Position numbers and translations under genes: made by a program. 8,072 bases of DNA, taken from the NCBI GenBank assembly GCA_002315685.1, contig DCHX01000022.1, forward strand, positions 1 to 8,072. Reading direction: 5' to 3'. A model generated the notes under the pieces. It was given only the letters and a program-made list of their open reading frames with translations. It was not told the origin of the DNA and ran no database searches. The DNA comes from Ruminococcaceae bacterium UBA1741 (GTDB lineage: Bacteria; Bacillota; Clostridia; Oscillospirales; Acutalibacteraceae). Below are positions 6,102 through 8,072 of this stretch, in pieces; position 1 is the first letter of the stretch, and every line of letters begins with the position of its first letter.

Positions 6102-6123
6102 GCTATCACTCTCCCTGTTTTCT

Positions 6124-6129
6124 ATTATA
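6124..6129 (-). promoter_or_regulatory. Extended -10 promoter of the leader
   Basis: Minus-strand TGTTATAAT: a perfect TATAAT (6129-6124) with the TG of an extended -10. No good -35 is present (TTTTAA at 17 bases). The start is predicted around 6119-6116, just ahead of the leader peptide ribosome binding site. Confidence 0.6.
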
Positions 6130-6287
6130 ACACATAAATCTTAAATTTAAAAATTCCCCGCTTTTTAATTGTTTAATCTAATTTTACACACATCGGTGTC
6201 CAAAAGTTTGTACTTTAGTTTATCGGACTGATTGCTTTGCTTTATTTTTATTAACCCGCTTAATAGGTAATTGTCCTTATGCAAAAT

Positions 6288-6318
6288 TATCCCCCATCTC
6301 GCAATGAAATGGGGGATA
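6288..6318 (-). terminator. Terminator of the integrase gene
   Basis: TATCCCCCAT (6288-6297) and its exact inverse ATGGGGGATA (6309-6318) form a 10-base stem with an 11-base loop, starting 4 bases after the integrase stop codon. On the minus strand AATTTT follows, a short but usable U-tract. Confidence 0.75.
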
Positions 6319-6322
6319 TGTT

Positions 6323-7816
6323 TTATGCAAATCTGATTTTTCTTGTTAATTCTTCTAATGCTTCCGACAATTTATCTGTTGATGCCTCGGTAGTCGCATA
6401 ATAACTTTTATATAAAGTTTCAATTTTTAAATGTCCCGCTCTTTTCATTAGTTCACCGATAGGACAATTAGCCGTAGCCATATTGGAAAGGTGAGTCTTT
6501 CTGAATGTGTAAAAAGAGAAATCTTCATATTCATCATCGTCCGGACAAATGTTATTTCTGATTTCTCTGCTTTTCTTTGAAAAAGAGTGAGATGAAATAT
6601 ATCTGCCTTTTTCGTCAACATTTATAAAATTAGGTTGGTCAATAATTTCATTCTTTAATTCTCTATTATCAATAAACTTAATTTTGTTTTGCTCTAATAA
6701 TAATTTGTCAGTTTTCAATAATCTTTCTTTTCTTTTTTTAACTTCGTCAAAAACTATATCGGGTACAACTACTGTTCTGTTAATTTGGCTTTTAGGCTTC
6801 TTAATTTTGCGCTTTCCACCTGACTCCTCAACGACTTGTTTATTAATTGTTATTGTCTTTTTTGTAAAGTCAAAATCTTCAAATGTTAAAGCAAATGTTT
6901 CGGCCGGGCGAAGTCCACCTAATAATGATATCAGAAATGGAAGATAAAAATCGGTGTCTTTCAAAAGTTCCTTGATTTTTGAAATTTGCTCAGTTGTCAA
7001 AACTCTTATTTGTCTATTATCAGATGGCTTAATTTTTGAAGGCATTTTAATTTCATTTTCAAATCTTGTAATGTAGTCGGTAGTAAGATAATACTTTTTA
7101 TAAGCGTAGTGTATTACCAGCCAAATATATTTCAAAATACTTTCAACATATGAAAAAGCATAGCCATCCTGCTTTGAGGCATGTCCATCACCATCTCTAT
7201 ACATCTTAACAAAATATTCATTATAATCTATTGGAAATATTTCCTTAATAGGCCTATTCCCAAACTCATAAGAAACGTGATGCTTAAATATTGAGTCATA
7301 TCTGCGGATTGTTTCATTTTCCTTCTCGTGCTCTGATTTTTTGTATTGCTCCCAAACATCGCCAAATGTAATATTTTTACCTTTATATGCTTTATCCTTA
7401 TCAAGTTTTTCAAGCTCAGACAGCATATGCCTATAGGCAGACTCTTTACTAAAAAAAGGGCTTCCTTTTGAAACCTTTCCGTTCTTACCGACAATACCTA
7501 TTGTCGCGGGGTCCTTCATCACAAAAGTATCGGTCTTGCTATCTTTATGATAAAGGCGATAAACAAAACCTCCTCCGCGATACAATTGATAAATATACCT
7601 CAAATCGGTTTTTACTAATTCAACACCGTTTCGGCGCAAATCATACGGCTTTTTCTTCGGTTCTTCTTTGCTTATCACTTTTTCAGTTATGTCATCACTA
7701 TCATTAGAGTTTGTGTCAACAACTTCCATTTGTAGCTCTTTTGGTGTATCGGCATTAATTTTCACTAATTCTTCAAACGATATAGGTTCCAGCCATAAAT
7801 CTTCATTTTTATCCAT
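6323..7816 (-). CDS. Tyrosine recombinase / site-specific integrase
   Basis: A 497-residue integrase of the Tn916/phage type, which inserts and excises mobile elements by strand exchange. The N-terminal 60 residues are charged and low in complexity. Residues 66-135 look like an arm-binding domain (YIYQLYRGGGFVYRLYHKDS). A SAM-like core-binding domain spans about 148-240 (ITFGDVWEQYKKSEHE). The catalytic domain follows from about 270: Arg in GGLRPAE (R303), box II YTFRKT (436-441, R439), AGH (460-462) and the nucleophile Tyr472 or 473 in YKSYY. Box II departs from the common HxxRH: the first His is Tyr and the second is Lys, a variant I believe occurs in some clostridial integrases. GGGAGG lies 7 bases before ATG 7816. 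It reads away from the rubrerythrin gene end, next to direct repeats, so it probably marks the right end of the integrated element. Confidence 0.93.
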   Translation of the reverse strand: MDKNEDLWLEPISFEELVKINADTPKELQMEVVDTNSNDSDDITEKVISKEEPKKKPYDLRRNGVELVKTDLRYIYQLYRGGGFVYRLYHKDSKTDTFVMKDPATIGIVGKNGKVSKGSPFFSKESAYRHMLSELEKLDKDKAYKGKNITFGDVWEQYKKSEHEKENETIRRYDSIFKHHVSYEFGNRPIKEIFPIDYNEYFVKMYRDGDGHASKQDGYAFSYVESILKYIWLVIHYAYKKYYLTTDYITRFENEIKMPSKIKPSDNRQIRVLTTEQISKIKELLKDTDFYLPFLISLLGGLRPAETFALTFEDFDFTKKTITINKQVVEESGGKRKIKKPKSQINRTVVVPDIVFDEVKKRKERLLKTDKLLLEQNKIKFIDNRELKNEIIDQPNFINVDEKGRYISSHSFSKKSREIRNNICPDDDEYEDFSFYTFRKTHLSNMATANCPIGELMKRAGHLKIETLYKSYYATTEASTDKLSEALEELTRKIRFA

Positions 7817-7845
7817 ATAATAACCTCCCTATATTTAGTATGACA

Positions 7846-7875
7846 ATTATAGCACAAAAAAGTAGCACAAATCAA
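7846..7875 (-). promoter_or_regulatory. Integrase promoter
   Basis: Minus-strand TTGATT (7875-7870), an 18-base spacer, then TGCTATAAT with a perfect TATAAT (7851-7846) and an extended -10 TG. The ATG is 30 bases downstream. Two AGCACA repeats lie in the promoter, one abutting the -10. Confidence 0.75.
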
Positions 7876-7912
7876 GTGTTGTTTTTTTGGCAGTAGCACA
7901 AAGTTAGCACAA
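7851..7912. repeat. Four short direct repeats AGCACAAA, candidate integrase arm sites
   Basis: AGCACA followed by A or AA begins at 7851, 7864, 7895 and 7906; the middle two share the longer AGTAGCACAAA. Repeats of this size beside an integrase promoter fit arm-type binding sites and autoregulation of int. Core attachment site not identified. Confidence 0.55.
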
Positions 7913-7917
7913 AAAAC

Positions 7918-7950
7918 AAAAAAGATATGGGAAAAACCCATACCTTTTTT
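7918..7950. terminator. Bidirectional terminator after rubrerythrin
   Basis: AAAAAAG-A-TATGGG, loop AAAAA, then CCCATA-C-CTTTTTT: a 13-pair stem with one mismatch and T-runs in both directions. It closes the rubrerythrin transcript (minus) before the integrase promoter. Confidence 0.8.
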
Positions 7951-7965
7951 ACCACAATATATAGC

Positions 7966-7987
7966 GTATTGCACAATAAAGCAATAC
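7966..7987. repeat. 7-base inverted repeat between rubrerythrin and its terminator
   Basis: GTATTGC (7966-7972) and GCAATAC (7981-7987) around an 8-base loop. The T-tract is poor in either direction, so it is a weak terminator at best. An integrase core site at the element-chromosome junction is another possibility. Confidence 0.4.
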
Positions 7988-8003
7988 TATTTTCTATGGA
8001 ATA

Positions 8004-8072
8004 TTATTTAAAATATCTATCAAGTAGTCCCTTGAAAGCTTTTCCGTGTCGAGCCTCGTCTTTTGCCATTTC
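8004..8072 (-). CDS. Rubrerythrin, C-terminal end only (partial)
   Basis: The last 22 codons, EMAKDEARHGKAFKGLLDRYFK then TAA, enter from the right edge. EMAKDEARHGKAF is the conserved fourth-helix di-iron motif of the ferritin-like domain (Glu and His ligands) in rubrerythrins, peroxide-reducing enzymes of anaerobes. Ending directly after this helix suggests a form with the rubredoxin domain at the N-terminus or a form without one. It is probably chromosomal and marks the host side of the integrated element (inference). Confidence 0.8.
   Translation of the reverse strand, partial: EMAKDEARHGKAFKGLLDRYFK

Larger units (their letters stand above)
5961..6123 (-). promoter_or_regulatory. Structured 5' leader of the ADP-ribosylglycohydrolase gene, attenuator/riboswitch-like
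   Basis: The roughly 155-base untranslated leader holds mutually exclusive pairings, minus-strand order. Hairpin B: CTGTTTC (6068-6062) with GAAACAG (6041-6035), plus inner GCCTC/GAGGC (6059-6055, 6050-6046) with loop TTTG. Antiterminator: ACCGAAA (6044-6038) with TTTCGGT (6014-6008), which overlaps both hairpin B and the terminator. Terminator: 6032-5990. Upstream, AAACAGG (6120-6114) can also pair with CCTGTTT (6069-6063), though the first bases may precede the transcription start. A short palindromic hairpin, AGCGTGAA-AA-TTCACGCT, spans 6104-6087. Expected logic: hairpin B formed gives terminator and no expression; hairpin B blocked gives antiterminator and read-through. I do not recognise a named riboswitch class. 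The 362 bases between 5960 and 6323 hold this leader, its promoter and the integrase terminator; I see no other gene. Confidence 0.6.

Noticed and set aside
6191..6280. Intergenic stretch checked for a tRNA or small RNA gene
   Set aside because: Only a short ACAC/GTGT hairpin is visible; no cloverleaf and no clear promoter.
7851..7912. Short repeats considered as a CRISPR array
   Set aside because: Repeats are only 8-11 bases with irregular spacing of 11-31 bases and no cas genes nearby.
7765..7974. Minus-strand 69-codon frame upstream of and overlapping the integrase start
   Set aside because: It spans a terminator, the int promoter and the repeats, with no ribosome binding site and no recognisable protein pattern.

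Overview
The window is AT-rich DNA with AGGAGG-type ribosome binding sites, TATAAT promoters and genes typical of anaerobic Firmicutes, most likely a gut Clostridia species. The 3' end of a rubrerythrin gene at the right edge (host oxidative-stress gene of anaerobes) supports this. Almost everything else reads as part of an integrated mobile element: a tyrosine recombinase lies next to the rubrerythrin tail, and the element appears to extend left beyond position 1.

Layout, left to right. (1) 1-2885, minus: a large SNF2-type helicase, cut by the left edge, of a family I associate with type III-like restriction clusters. (2) 2943-3167, minus: a small XRE-type regulator just upstream of the helicase. 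(3) 3168-3389: a divergent control region with two families of operator-like repeats. (4) 3390-4337, plus: a beta-class DNA methyltransferase carrying an N-terminal zinc ribbon and helix-turn-helix like those of IS1-type transposases. (5) 4338-4545: a strong bidirectional terminator and a candidate oriT. (6) 4546-5960, minus: a decayed operon. It holds an ADP-ribosylglycohydrolase that has lost its C-terminus, joined out of frame to the tail of another gene, followed by translationally overlapping small genes, one resembling the N-terminal half of the antirestriction protein ArdA. (7) 5961-6130, minus: a structured 5' leader with promoter, short leader peptide, competing hairpins, an intrinsic terminator and a sequestered ribosome binding site. 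(8) 6323-7816, minus: the tyrosine recombinase with its promoter and a cluster of short direct repeats that may be its arm-type binding sites. (9) 8004-8072, minus: the rubrerythrin C-terminus.

How the parts may work together (inference): the helicase, its regulator and the fused methyltransferase look like the edge of a restriction or defence island. The ArdA-like gene, oriT-like site and integrase look like transfer and establishment functions of an integrative mobilisable element. The most unusual elements are the attenuator-like leader in front of the ADP-ribosylglycohydrolase gene and the transposase-like DNA-binding module fused to a methyltransferase with repeat operators in its own promoter.
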